NCBI GenBank assembly: GCA_023935145.1
Contig: CM043697.1
Coordinates: forward strand, 50,945,001 to 51,009,000
Direction of reading: 5' to 3'
Source of the DNA: Bretschneidera sinensis
Taxonomy: Eukaryota; Streptophyta; Magnoliopsida; Brassicales; Akaniaceae
DNA: 64,000 bases
Shown here piece by piece: positions 12,235 to 22,801 of the stretch. The translations under genes were made by a program, and so were the position numbers. Each line of letters starts with the position of its first letter. Position 1 is the stretch's first letter. The notes under the pieces are model-generated. The model had not been told where the DNA came from. It searched no databases and saw only the letters and a program-made list of their open reading frames with translations.

Positions 12235-13526
12235 CACTCATTTGATAGAGTATGTTTTATGTTCTTTCATTTTCATTGTTCCCTTCTAAATGTTTTTCTA
12301 AACGCGTGTTTGATTTCATACGTTGAGGACAATGTTTAGTTTAGGTTTGGGGGTACAATTAGAACTTGTTGAGACAAAATTTTCATGCTACAATTTGTTT
12401 TATGGTTTGTAATCAATTCTTTTATGCACATTGAATTTAGTTTCTTTAACACTGACAAGTTGTTGTGAGGATTGATGCATATTCATATTCCATAGACCGT
12501 GCTCTTGATGTTGATACTGAGATGAACCTAGATCTAATGATTGAGAATCAAATAGTGGAGAGTACCTAGTGAGTTATTTAAGCCATAAACGTTTTATTCT
12601 GAGAATTAGTTTCTTGGTACTCTTAAACACTCTTCAATATGACCTTAATTTTTAGATGATCTCTATAGGTTTTGCATTGAATACTAGGATTATATAACTC
12701 ACTTGAAGTATTATGTTGTGTATTCTCATTATTTTAGTTGAATGACTTGAGTAAGAAGTTTGAGTATGTGTCTATCGTTATACGCCCTAGTTGCCACTGT
12801 CTCTGGAAAAAGATCCAAATTCTAATTCAAAATATATATATATATATGAGAAACATGTCAAAAAAGGATTTGGTTAGACAAGAAAGAGGACTTGAGATAC
12901 TTCAAGGGTATTGAAGTCGCTCTTATAAAGAGTTGAAAAGAAAGAGCTTTGGTGTGAATCAGGTTCGACCAACCACGCCCATCTATGCATAGGTTCGTAC
13001 TCAATATGTTTTGCTTGAGGTGTTTAACTAGGATATGATATAGGCGATGTGATAGCTTTGCAATCTTAACATTTGATTCCTTTCATGAGATCTATTTTGC
13101 GAACATATGAGCGTTCTTTGATGATATTCATATTCATATGCGAATTTATATTTGAAATTTCTTGTTTACATAACTTCTATTCGCATATGCTTGATGAGTG
13201 TTCAAAACCAAGGTTTAGTGTGTTTAATGAGTGAATCCTGTGAGGCCTAGAGTCAAAGCGAATTCAGATTCTTGACGTTAGGTTTGGGGGTAATTGACAT
13301 GAGGTGTTTTGAGCATTGGAATATGGATGTGCGATGTGTACTTGATTTGAGCAATGAATTGTCAAGTGTTGAGACTGTGAACTTAATTGTGCATAAGATA
13401 TCTAGATATGAGTCATAATAAGAATTAAGGCATGAGGGTTTTGTTGATTCAAGTTTTTATGTTTGTTTTGTTTAGGTTTTCTTTAGTTTTGCTTGAGGAC
13501 TAGCAAAATCTAGGTTTGGGGGTATT
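12235..13526 (+). other. 3' untranslated region of element A
   Basis: Non-coding sequence between the G1 insertion and A's 3' LTR. It includes an (AT)n tract (12830-12847). It also holds three copies of the polypurine-like AGGTTTGGGGGTA: 12343-12355, 13280-13292 and 13512-13524. The first follows a GAGGACAATG motif and the last directly abuts the LTR. I see no third ORF of the kind found in H. Confidence 0.7.
13512..13526 (+). other. Polypurine tract of element A
   Basis: AGGTTTGGGGGTATT directly 5' of the 3' LTR (TGATGAACGA), where the plus-strand primer is expected. Confidence 0.75.
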
Positions 13527-15135
13527 TGATGAACGAATATTTGTCTTAGTATTTTGTATGTTTTTCAAGTATTTATTTATACGTTTAGCTTAGGAATTTG
13601 TTACTTTGGTTGTTTTTCATTGTTTTACTGGATCACAAGCACTTGGGAAAGAAGTTTCACTAAATTGCCAGAATTGCCCGTACAAATCAGTCATTCTTGC
13701 AGATTAAACTGTATTGATTCAAGAAGAACTAGGAGATAAGACATATATGCTTTGAAAGATCCAGATGTCTATTTTCTGGAGAATTATACGGCTCATAAAT
13801 ATGATTTTTATAGAGAAAATTATGGTAGTTTTAGCAGACAAAGGTCAAGTTGTGCGTGATTTCAGTGTGGCAGAAGTGATTTTTGCGGATTAAACTGTAT
13901 TGATTCAGAAAGAACCAGGAGATGAGCCATATATTCATGGAAAGATCTGGATGTTTATTTTCTAGAGAATTTTACGGCTCGTAAATATGATTTTTCTAGA
14001 GAAAGTTATGGCAGTTTTAGCATAACTGGGCCAAGACAGCAGCAGAAGCACATGGCCCGAACAGAAACCCTAGAGCGATTTTTTTTGTCTACAAAGCCGT
14101 CTCCATACAGCTATATATAGGAATTTTAGACTCAGAGAATTGCAGTTCTTGGGGGACGATGACAGTTCTTGGGAGACGACGGCAGTTCTTGGAAAGATAT
14201 TATCAAAAGGAGTTTTGGGAGATTGAAGGAGGAGACGGTTTCTTTCATCAAGACGGCTTATCAAGAGATTGAAGATGACGATCAATCGCTTCAAGACTTT
14301 AAGGATTCATCTTGTAATTCTAGAAGAAATTCTATCTTTGCTCCTTTTGTCCTTCAATATGCTTGTGTAACCCTAGTATTTGAATTATGTGATTAGGATT
14401 TAAACATGAGTGGCTGAACACATTGTTGGGCGTTTGGCTTAGCTGCCTTGATTGTTTTGGATATTTTTGTGGATTTAGTTTTATGAAATTTTTTAGATTA
14501 TTTCTTATTCAATATTCTTCATATCTTTGATTATTGCTTGTGCATTGACCATCTTTTATTGATAGTCATGGTTAATATTTGAGATTAGGTTGAGGACAAA
14601 TATTCTAGACCTAATTAAGCTTTCTTGAATAAGAATTTAAATCAGGATTCAAATCAAATTATGATTTAAGTGGTTACGTTTTCCTTATACTTAATTTAAC
14701 TAATTAATTTATGAACACGATCCATAGGATTTAATTAATTAGTTATAAATTGAGAATAAACACAATCAATGGGATTCTCTAGTCTTAGCAGAAATACTAA
14801 TAATCTTAGATGTTGATTAATTCTTTATATTCACCAAATGTTCCAATTCATGATTGGATAGCAAGCTAAACTCCCAATTGTTCTCATTGATTATACTCAT
14901 CCCTTCATAATTCGTTTTGTTTAATTTACTTAATTATTTTTATTTCAATTTTCTCTTCACCAATCTTTTAATTAGAGTGTTTAGGATTTAATTTCAGAGT
15001 TTTTTTTAGTAATTTTAAGAAAGAAACTTAAGATTTAAACCACTGCAATTCCTTGAGAGATCGACCTCGAGGGTAAACTCATCGCAATAAAATTTGTGAT
15101 TCGTGCACTTATGAGCATTTAAAATATGCAAATCA
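13527..15135 (+). repeat. 3' LTR of element A
   Basis: About 1.6 kb from TGATGAACGA to AATCA, collinear with 1691-3284 with scattered changes and small indels. It includes the same 186-bp U3 duplication (from about 13699 and 13886), the TATA box and the three GGCAGTTCTTGGG-type repeats. The 48-bp satellite resumes immediately after it. Confidence 0.92.
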
Positions 15136-16138
15136 ACTGCTTCTCATATGCTCGGACCAATATCTCCAAGGCCGAGCATATTGACTACTGCTCACATGTT
15201 CGGCCCACTATCTCCAAGGCTGAGCATATTAACTGTTGTTCATATGCTCGGACCAATGTCTCCAAGGCCGAGCACGTTGACTGCTGCTCACATACTCGGT
15301 CCACTATCTCCAAGGTTGAGCATATTGACTGTTGCTCATATGCTCGGATCAATGTCTCCAAGGTCGAGCATAGTGACTGCTACTCACATGCTCGGCCAAT
15401 TATCTCCAAGGTCAAGTATATTGACTATTGTTCATATGCTTGGACCAATGTCTCCAAAGTCGAGCATATTGACTGTTGCTCCCATGCTCAACCCACTATC
15501 TTCAAGGCCGAGCATATTAACTGCTACTCATATGCCCGGACCAAGGTCTCCATGGCCGAGCATATTAACTGCTGCTCACATGCACGGCCCACTATCTCCA
15601 TGGTTGAGCATATTAACTATTTCTCATATGCTCGACCCACTGTCTCCAAGGCCGAGCATATTGACTGCTCCTCATATACCCAAACAATGTCTTCAACGCC
15701 GAGCATATTGACTGATGCTCACATGCTCGACCCACTATCTCCAAGATCGAGCATATTGACTGCTGCTCATATGCTCAGCCCACTATCTCCAAGGCCGAGC
15801 ATATTGACTCCTACTCACATGCTCGACCCACTATCTCCAAGGCCAAGCATATTGACTGTTGCTCATATGCTCGGACCAATATCTCCAAAGCCAAGCATAT
15901 TGAATGCTGCTCACATGCTCGGCCTACTATCTCCAAGGCCGAGCATATTGATTATTGCTCATATTCTCAGACCAATGTCTCCAAGGCCGAACATATTGAC
16001 TACTGCTCATATGCTCGACCCACTGTCTCTACGGCCGAGCGTATTGACTGCTGCTCATATGCTCGAATCAATGTCTCCAAGGCTGAGCATTTTGGCAGTT
16101 GCTCATATGCTCGGACCAATGCCTCCAAAGCCAAGTCC
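15136..16138 (+). repeat. 48-bp tandem satellite array, right arm
   Basis: About 21 units of the repeat seen at 1-1690. Removing element A and one copy of the target duplication rejoins the two arms in unit phase (...AAC-TGC-TTCTCATATGCTCGG). Copies here are cleaner than in the left arm. A 342-codon forward frame (15126-16154) exists only because the period is divisible by 3. The last recognisable unit ends near 16130. Confidence 0.93.
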
Positions 16139-16779
16139 TGCCATACTTCCTTAAAGCATATAAATATACTTAAGGAAATTGAGCCTTTGATACAGCCAAC
16201 AAATACATCCAGTAGCAAGACGACACATGGACAGCCCTAGATCCAGTAGCGAGACGACACATGGACATCCCATATCCAATAGCGAGATGATATGTGGACA
16301 TATTATGTCCAGTAGCAAGATGACATGTGGATAGCCCTAGGTCCAGTAGCGAGATGACACATGGATAGAATGGTTAGCAACCCATCACCGTACCCAGACT
16401 CCCCTACTCAGACCTGTAAGCGTAATCATAGGGACAACGGCCATCCCCAAGCAAACTATAAAGTATTCCAGCGCAGAAGTGGGATTCCCAGGATTGCCCC
16501 CATCCTTCCTACGTGGGCAACCTCACCTATGAATCATTATAAAAGGCCCAAGGTAAGCAAGCACAATTTAGACTCTAATTTTAACTCATTCACAAAAGAC
16601 GCTAGGCATCATTCACCCTCTCTATTTTTCCTAGAACACTACACTGACAAGAGTGTCGGAGTGTCCTCGGAGGCATCACCTTTCCTCTACTCTGGTGACC
16701 CTCTAGTTCATCTATTTCTTTCTATGCAGGCCATCGAAGTGTTAACCTCCAACTCAACGACACATTTTCGGCATCAACA
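16139..16779 (+). repeat. Probable Tat/Ogre-type LTR (left boundary uncertain)
   Basis: GC-richer than its surroundings. It contains a TATA-like TTATAAAAGGCCC (16534-16547), a GAGTGTCGGAGTGTCCTCGG block (16651-16670) and ends CGGCATCAACA. In my recollection that combination is typical of Tat-lineage (Ogre/Retand) LTRs. No primer-binding site follows, so this would be a 3' or solo LTR. The satellite would then be the tandem-repeat 3' UTR of the same element. The start at TGCCATACTTCC is a guess and no polypurine tract is visible. Confidence 0.5.
16206..16368 (+). repeat. 32-34-bp minisatellite, five units
   Basis: Five tandem copies of a unit like TCCAGTAGCGAGATGACACA followed by TGGATAGCCCTAG, with a few changes between copies. 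It lies within the putative Tat-type LTR, upstream of its TATA-like motif. Confidence 0.88.
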
Positions 16780-16999
16780 CTAAGTTTTTTGTGCTTTCAA
16801 ATCACAAACACATCTTTTGAGCCCTTAAATGCCTTATGAGTTCTTTCCGTGGAAGTTTCTCTATGCAGTCCTCGTAGTTCAATGGGAAGATATTGACATA
16901 GTAAGGAATCAGTGTAATTTTAGAAATCAAGTTTAGAAGAAAAAGCAATAGAGTTTTCACAATGATTAAGGATAAGAAACCGTATGAACCTTTCATCTC
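16780..16999. other. Unassigned spacer
   Basis: About 220 bp between the putative Tat LTR and the copia element B. It may include the true 5' part of B's LTR. I see no gene or repeat. Confidence 0.4.
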
Positions 17000-17194
17000 T
17001 AGCCCATATAACAACCATCATTAATTATAGGTAACTAAATGTATATATTTCATAATGTAAATAATATTAGGAAATTCTAGTTCTAATGTAAAGAGAAAAC
17101 TCTTATGTACATACACTATAAATATGAAGTCCTACAACTAAAACATTATGCAGTCAATAAACACAAACTCTAATTTTTCCTTTTAGTTTCTTCA
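17000..17194 (+). repeat. 5' LTR of element B (left edge uncertain)
   Basis: Contains a TATA motif (CTATAAATATG, 17117-17127) and ends TTTCTTCA immediately before the primer site. With no second LTR in the window, the start cannot be fixed. Confidence 0.5.
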
Positions 17195-17206
17195 TGTTAT
17201 CAAAGC
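17195..17206 (+). other. Primer-binding site of element B
   Basis: TGTTATCAAAGC, two changes from the initiator tRNA-Met site TGGTATCAGAGC, directly after the LTR. Confidence 0.75.
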
Positions 17207-17436
17207 AGTAAAGATCTTAAACCCTATAACACTACCCTAAAAACTATGTAAAACACTACTTTCGGGTCTTATTCTTCTTCCCTACACCTAGCACCCACAG
17301 CCACACCATCTCCCCTCACAGCCATAACCTTCTACCACACGCTTCCCCCATCCTCTCCTATCTACACGTCAACCACTCTCTTAACCACCACACCTAACAT
17401 CCTTCAACTCCCACTATTCTTGGCATCTAGTACTAC

Positions 17437-18367
17437 CCACTTAGTTAGTATCAAACTTGATAATTCTAACTATTTCCTCTGGTGTTCACAATTTCTTATT
17501 ATCCTTGTCAGTTATGATCTTCTCGGATATGTTGATGGTTTTTTAAGTCCCTCTTAATTTTCCTTTACCAGTGATGGTTATACCATGCTTGATCCTACCT
17601 ATCACACCTAGATTCATACTGATCAATGTCTTCACTCATGGATTAATGCTACCCTCACCTTTGATATCTTACAAGATGTCTATGATCTCTATACTTCCCG
17701 GGATGTCTTGGTTGACTTGAAACAGTGGTACCTCGATTAGTCTAATACAAGTGAATTTGACCTTCGTCTGAAGCTTCCCAAACATATCAAAGATGGCAAG
17801 CCTATGGAACAATAACTCTGTAACCTCAAATCCATAGTTGATGCCCTTGCTACCATCAACTCACTACTCTCCACCAAAGACCTCATCTCCTATGCATTAG
17901 TAGGTCTGCTTGAGAGCTTTATCACTACAGTCACCAACAGCAACATCAACCTCAGCTTTGATAGTTTGTGTATTAAGCTGCTCCTACAAGAAGAATGACT
18001 AAAACATCTTCGGATCACTTCTCAGTCTTTTAACCCTCCTCTAACCATTGCCGCCACCACCACCACTTCTGGTGTTCTCGTGATCATGGTAGAGGTCGCT
18101 CAGGCTATCGAGGTCATGGCCGAGGCCATTGATGCAACACTGGTCGTGGTGATTACACTCAATATGGTTCAAGTTTTGATCACTCCTCTAATTATTCTCC
18201 TATATTTAATCGCTCTGCTAGTACTTTCTCTTACAATAGTAAAGGACTGTTGGGACCGCATCCTGGATCCTCCACCATGCCATGTCAGATTTGTCACACC
18301 ACAGGTCACCTTGCCCTCAATTGTCCACACCATTTCAATCATGTTATTGTATCTCATGATTGCCTAA
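17437..18367 (+). pseudogene. gag of element B
   Basis: Copia-type gag remnant. VSIKLDNSNYFLWCSQFLII and SYDLLGYVDGF mark the N-terminal capsid block (about 17449-17553). The central capsid block runs through several stops (for example near 17556, 17608 and 17812). A CCHC zinc knuckle (CQICHTTGHLALNC, 18283-18324) is intact in one frame. The start codon is not clear because the first 200 bp after the primer site are Ser/Thr/Pro-rich and frame-broken. It is followed directly by protease. Confidence 0.78.
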
Positions 18368-18410
18368 ATCCTTTGCTACTATGTCTCTTTATGAGTCTAA
18401 TACTAGCCAC

Positions 18411-21400
18411 TGGTACCTTGATATGGCTGCCTCAACTCATATGAATCTTCAGTTAGGTTTACTTACTAACCTTACACCTTATTCTGACAAAACTAAAATT
18501 TTGGTTGGTAATAGACAATTGCTTGATATTAATAATGTTGGTTCTACTTTCTTACGCAACTGTACTAAACCTCTTTGCCTTAACAATGTCCTACATGTTC
18601 CTCATTATCTCACAACTTACTTTCTGTTAAATATTTATGTTCTGATAACAATTGTACTACTCACGTTGTTATTAAGCATAAGAGTACGTGGAAAACTCTT
18701 CTCAAATTCTCCAGTGATGGTGATATATACCTTCTTGCTCTAGATTTGATCACCACCTCTCCCCTAGCGCTAGTATCTCATCAAGTCTCTCGTGATGTTT
18801 GGCATCATAGACTAGGTCATTTAGGTCCCCATGTGTTATCTATTTTACAAAATCAAAAGAATATTTCTTTGTCTTCTAAATATTTGATTTTTGTTCTGAG
18901 TGTCAGTCAGGTAAGTCTAAGCATTTACCTTTTGAATATGTTGAGCATTGTACTGCACAACCATTAGCTTTAATACATTCCAATTTTTGGAAATCTCTTA
19001 TTTTATCAACTTTAGTTTATTTATATTATGTTATTTTAGTGGATTAATTTTCTCGCTATTCTTGGATTTTTCCTATACGTAAAAATCTGAAGTTTTTCAA
19101 CACTTTTGTAACTTTAAAGCTCTTGCTGAAAATCAGTTTTCAACCAAAGTAAAAAAAAAATGCAAGGTGAGGTGGTAAAGAATTTGACCAAACGCCTTTC
19201 AAACAATTTCTTACTCATCATGATATTGCATTTCATATGTCTTGTCCAGAAACCCCTCAACAAAATGGTGTCACTGAGCGTAAGCATTGACACCTTAGTG
19301 AAATGGCACTCACCCTCTTAATTCAGTCATCTCGTCCAGAGTCGTTTTGAGTTGATGCGACATACACTGTATTTTACATCATCAATTGTCTCCTTACTCT
19401 TGTTTTGCAAAATCAAGCCCCTTATACCAAATTGTTTTCTAAAACTCTTGATTATTCCACCTTTGGCATTTTTGAGTGTGTCTGTTATCCCAACCTCACT
19501 GCCAATGCTCCCTACAAACTCGCCTTTAGATCCAAACAATGTGTCTTCTTAGGATATTTTTAAAATTACAAAGGCTATAGGTGTTTTGATACTACCAATG
19601 GTCGTGTCTATACCAGTCATCATGTTATCTTTCATGAACTTTCCTTTCCATATCTTATTCTCTCTAAATCTATCCTCTCGACTCCAATTATCCAACCTCA
19701 CACTCCTCCACTTGTACTTACCACTATTGAACCCTTACATCACTCCTCTACTTCGTTTCTTGTGTCTCACAACAACCCTGTGTCTAGTCTCCTTGCTCCT
19801 CGTCTCTCTTCCCCACCACCGACCTCTATAACCTTACTACCTCTAGCTTTGGCCTCTTCCCCAGTGACTCTTCCTTCTTCATCTGCACCCACCACCTCTT
19901 CTCCATCATTAGCAATAGCTCCTCCTTTGCTGCCTCCTTTACCTGATACTTTAGCACCCGTCTTAGCCTTTTCCAGTCCCCCTGTTCTTCCCTTTCTTAA
20001 TCTTATTGCTCTCTCAACCTCTATTATTCCTACCTCATCTACCATCGCCTCATGTCATCCCATGATAACTTATTCTAAGGTTAGCATTTGGAAACCTAAA
20101 TACTTAGTCTCTCTATCCACTACTACCTTACCATTGAAACCAACTTGTTTTTCTCAAGCAAATAAAGATCTCGAGTGACGGTCAACTATGACTGATGAAT
20201 TGAATGGGCTTTTAGCTAATCACACTTGGGATTTGGTTCCATATGGTCTAATGAAAATTTTAGTTAGGTGTAAGTGGATTTATAAGATTATATATCTGGC
20301 TAATAGGTTTGTGGAGCGCTACAAAGCGATATTGGTTGCTCAGGGATTCCACCAATAACCAGGTATTGACTATCATGAAACTTTTAGTCCAGTTGTTAAA
20401 CCTACTACTATACGTACTGTCTTATCTTTATTTATTTCTCATTATTGGGTGATTAGACAATTGGATGTTAAGAATGCTTTTCTTCATGGGTATATTGATG
20501 AAGTTGTGTATATGAAATAACTCGCTGGTTTTGTTGATAATTTTCATCCCTCTCATATCTGTAAATTACATAAAGTTATCTATGGTTTGAAATAGACTCA
20601 CGGGCTTGGTTTCATCACTTCAATTTTTTCCTTCTCTCTCTTGGTTTTTCTTGCAGCAAGGCAGACTCTTCTATGCTTGTTCCCCAGTCCTCTCCAAGTC
20701 TTCTTATCTTACTCCTATATGTTGATGGCATTATCCTCACAGGTAATAGTACCACCCTACTTTTCCGCTTTATTCATACTTTATCTAACCAATTTCTATG
20801 AAGGATCTTAGTGATCTCCATTATTTTCTTGGAATTGAAGCGGTTTGTCATCTCACTGGTCTGTTTCTCTCTCAAACTAAATACACTAAAGACCTTTTAC
20901 TTAAATTTTCCATGTCTTCTGCAAAACCCATTAAAACCCCTCTACCTTCCTAATCAACACCTTTACAACACGAGGGTGAACTACTAGTAGATCCCTATGA
21001 ATTTAGGAGTATGGTTGGAGGTCTTTAGTATTCAACCATGACTCGGCATGATATTGCATATGCTGTTAATCTGGCTAGTAAGTTTTTTTATGCTCCCTGC
21101 ATTGCTCATTTTCAACTTGTCAAACATATTTTTTTAATATTTATGTGGTACTATTAATTATGGTTTACGTCTTACTTCTGCAAAGGATTTCTCTTTTTTT
21201 TGCTATGCAAATGTAGACTGAACAGGATACCCTGACAGTCGTTAGTCCACCATAGGTTTTGCAGTCTTTCTTGGACCGAATCTTATTTCTTGGAAAGCAA
21301 ATAAATAACCCATTGTGTTTCATTCCAACACTGAATCTGAATATAGATATCTTTCCTATGCTATAGCTGAGACCTATTAGATTTGTCAGCTTCTCTATGA

Positions 21401-21645
21401 CTTACATATGTTCTTAACTCGTCTAGTCCGAGTGTACTGTGATAACATTGGTGCCACTTATCTTACTGTTAATCTAGTTTTTCATGCTCGCACCAAGCAC
21501 ATTGGGTTAGATATTCATTTTGTTTATGAAAAAGTAGCCCAAGGAGATGTTCAGATTCAATATATTCCTATTGATGTTCAACTTGCAGATATATTCACAA
21601 AAGGATTGTCTTCACCTTGGTTTCTTCAACATAAAAGCTGTTGAC
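18411..21645 (+). pseudogene. pol of element B (protease, integrase, RT, RNase H)
   Basis: Protease: WYLDMAASTHM at 18411, with the catalytic Asp kept but the following Ser/Thr-Gly changed to Met-Ala. GAG-preintegrase: VWHHRLGHLGPHV (about 18797). Integrase core: PETPQQNGVTERKH (about 19249-19290) and the chain to LGYF at 19550. A Pro/Ser/Leu-rich linker lies at 19760-20170. Reverse transcriptase: RCKWIYKI, AQGFHQ-stop-[25 protein letters not shown] (near 20455-20516) and YVDG at 20718, where the usual catalytic YVDD has lost its second Asp. RNase H: HSNTESEYR (about 21325) and ADIFTKGL (about 21586). Many stops replace residues normally encoded CAG/CAA. Confidence 0.85.
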
Positions 21646-22746
21646 CCGTATTTGATTTTAATAATGACAAAACACTACTTAAATTGCACTAACAGTTTTA
21701 TCTAAATGTTTAAGCGGCAAAAGCATTCAATAGAGAAACAAGACACAAGAAAACAACACGTTCAAATACCAAAAGAAGATAGAAGATCTAGAATAGGCTC
21801 TAAGGTAATTGAATCGCATTGTAAATCTCTAGTTTTAGTTACCTAGCTTGAACTGTAGCTTATTTTGCAAAAGGCTTTGACAAAACAAAATATTTAAAAC
21901 ATAAAAACTGGGTTTTTGGACAACCCAGTCGACTGGTAAAAGGGACAGTAAGTTCCCAGTTGATTGGTAATAGGACCCAGTCGACTGGTCCTATGACCCA
22001 ATCGACTGGTACTCTCCCAAAGCTTAAAAAAGAACTTTTTTCACTTGACCGAGTCCACTAGTACAAAGACCTAGTCGATTGGTAATTTGAAAATATGAAT
22101 GTTTGAGACGCGGAACTTGAGCATTTAATGCTCCAAACTTACTAAATCAGTGTCTAATGGCTATATAAGTCCAAGGCTATAAGAAGAAAAAAAAAAACCC
22201 CTTCAATGAGCATTTAAACAAGAAGACAGAACATTTAATTCATCATACAGCTCATTAATACTCTCAAAAGCCTTGAAAAATTTATTGTGAGCCATTCTTT
22301 AAGCTTACTCTTGAAAGAAAGATAATTTTCATCTTGTAAAGCATTCATTGCTATCTCTCTACCTTTTTTTTACATTTAATATCATTCACTGTAAACAGAA
22401 AGAGTTGGTGTAACTCTTAGAGTGTTTAAGATTAAACACTTCTTTGTAATTTCCTTGTGGAAGAGATTGCTTGTAAGGTTTGTGCAACATCCGTAAAGTT
22501 ACTCGACTACATTAGTGGATTACTTCAAAGAGGTTCCTTGAAGAGAGTGGATGTAGGGTTAAAGAGATTCTGATATTGTCGATCCACTATAAACGAAATT
22601 TGCATATTCTCTTCCTTTACTCCTTTAAATTCAAGCATATTATTTGTTGTGTGCCTTGCTTGATTAAATTGTTAAAAACTTGTGTGTTAATTAGTAAAAA
22701 AAAATTTAAAACCCAATTCACCCCCTCGTTTGTACCTCGATTTACA
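21639..22746 (+). repeat. 5' LTR of element C
   Basis: Begins TGTTGACCCG and ends GATTTACA. A TATA box (CTATATAAGT, 22161-22170) is preceded by six copies of a near-palindromic CCCAGTCGACTGGT motif (21924-22084). Confidence 0.85.
21924..22084 (+). promoter_or_regulatory. Six-copy CAGTCGACTG palindrome cluster upstream of TATA, element C LTR
   Basis: CCCAGTCGACTGGT at 21924-21937 and 21976-21989. Variants lie at 21955-21968, 21997-22010, about 22049-22062 and about 22070-22083. Spacing is irregular (about 20-50 bp). The core CAGTCGACTG is a perfect palindrome. Confidence 0.7.
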
Positions 22747-22748
22747 AT

Positions 22749-22761
22749 TGGCATCAGAACC
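22749..22761 (+). other. Primer-binding site of element C
   Basis: TGGCATCAGAACC, near-match to the initiator tRNA-Met site, 2 bp after the LTR. Confidence 0.85.
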
Positions 22762-22801
22762 TCGTACTCAATTTCAGGCTTAAAACCCTTAAGTTGATTC
22801 G

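Larger units (their letters stand above)
1691..15135 (+). mobile_element. Element A: Athila-like Ty3/gypsy retrotransposon, deleted and interrupted
   Basis: A full LTR-to-LTR unit lies inside the 48-bp array. Its LTRs start TG(A/G)TGAACGA and end ATCA. Flanking 5-bp sequences are ACTAC (1686-1690) and ACTGC (15136-15140), a target duplication with one change. The primer-binding site resembles the tRNA-Asp type used by Athila/Tat elements. gag and protease are Athila-like. Reverse transcriptase, RNase H and most of integrase are missing, so the element could only have moved with help. G1 is inserted downstream of pol. Without G1 the element is about 7.8 kb. Confidence 0.88.
17000..21638 (+). 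mobile_element. Element B: Ale/Retrofit-like Ty1/copia retrotransposon, decayed, 3' end missing
   Basis: Domain order gag, protease, integrase, reverse transcriptase, RNase H is Ty1/copia. A degenerate tRNA-Met primer site follows a short TATA-containing LTR. All coding parts carry stops and frameshifts. The 3' UTR and 3' LTR are not present: the RNase H end directly abuts the LTR of element C at 21639. The left boundary is uncertain. Ale/Retrofit assignment is from the gag start (SIKLDNSNYFLW) and RT style and is tentative. Confidence 0.8.

Noticed and set aside
15126..16154. 342-codon ORF in the right satellite arm
   Set aside because: Same cause as the left arm: the product is only a 16-residue repeat in either of two frames.
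16361..16783. 140-codon ORF at the end of the putative Tat LTR
   Set aside because: It crosses the TATA-like motif and LTR terminus and has no recognisable domain; taken as chance.
16840..16875. tRNA-like word (CGTAGTTCAATGGG) near 16865
   Set aside because: No matching T-arm/B box or acceptor pairing could be found around it.
19767..20045. Minus-strand Gly/Glu-rich ORF in element B
   Set aside because: It is the antisense of B's Pro/Ser/Leu-rich integrase-RT linker.
21639..22746. LTR of C as the missing 3' LTR of element B
   Set aside because: It is followed by its own primer site and a different gag family, and it does not match the short TATA-containing LTR before B's gag.
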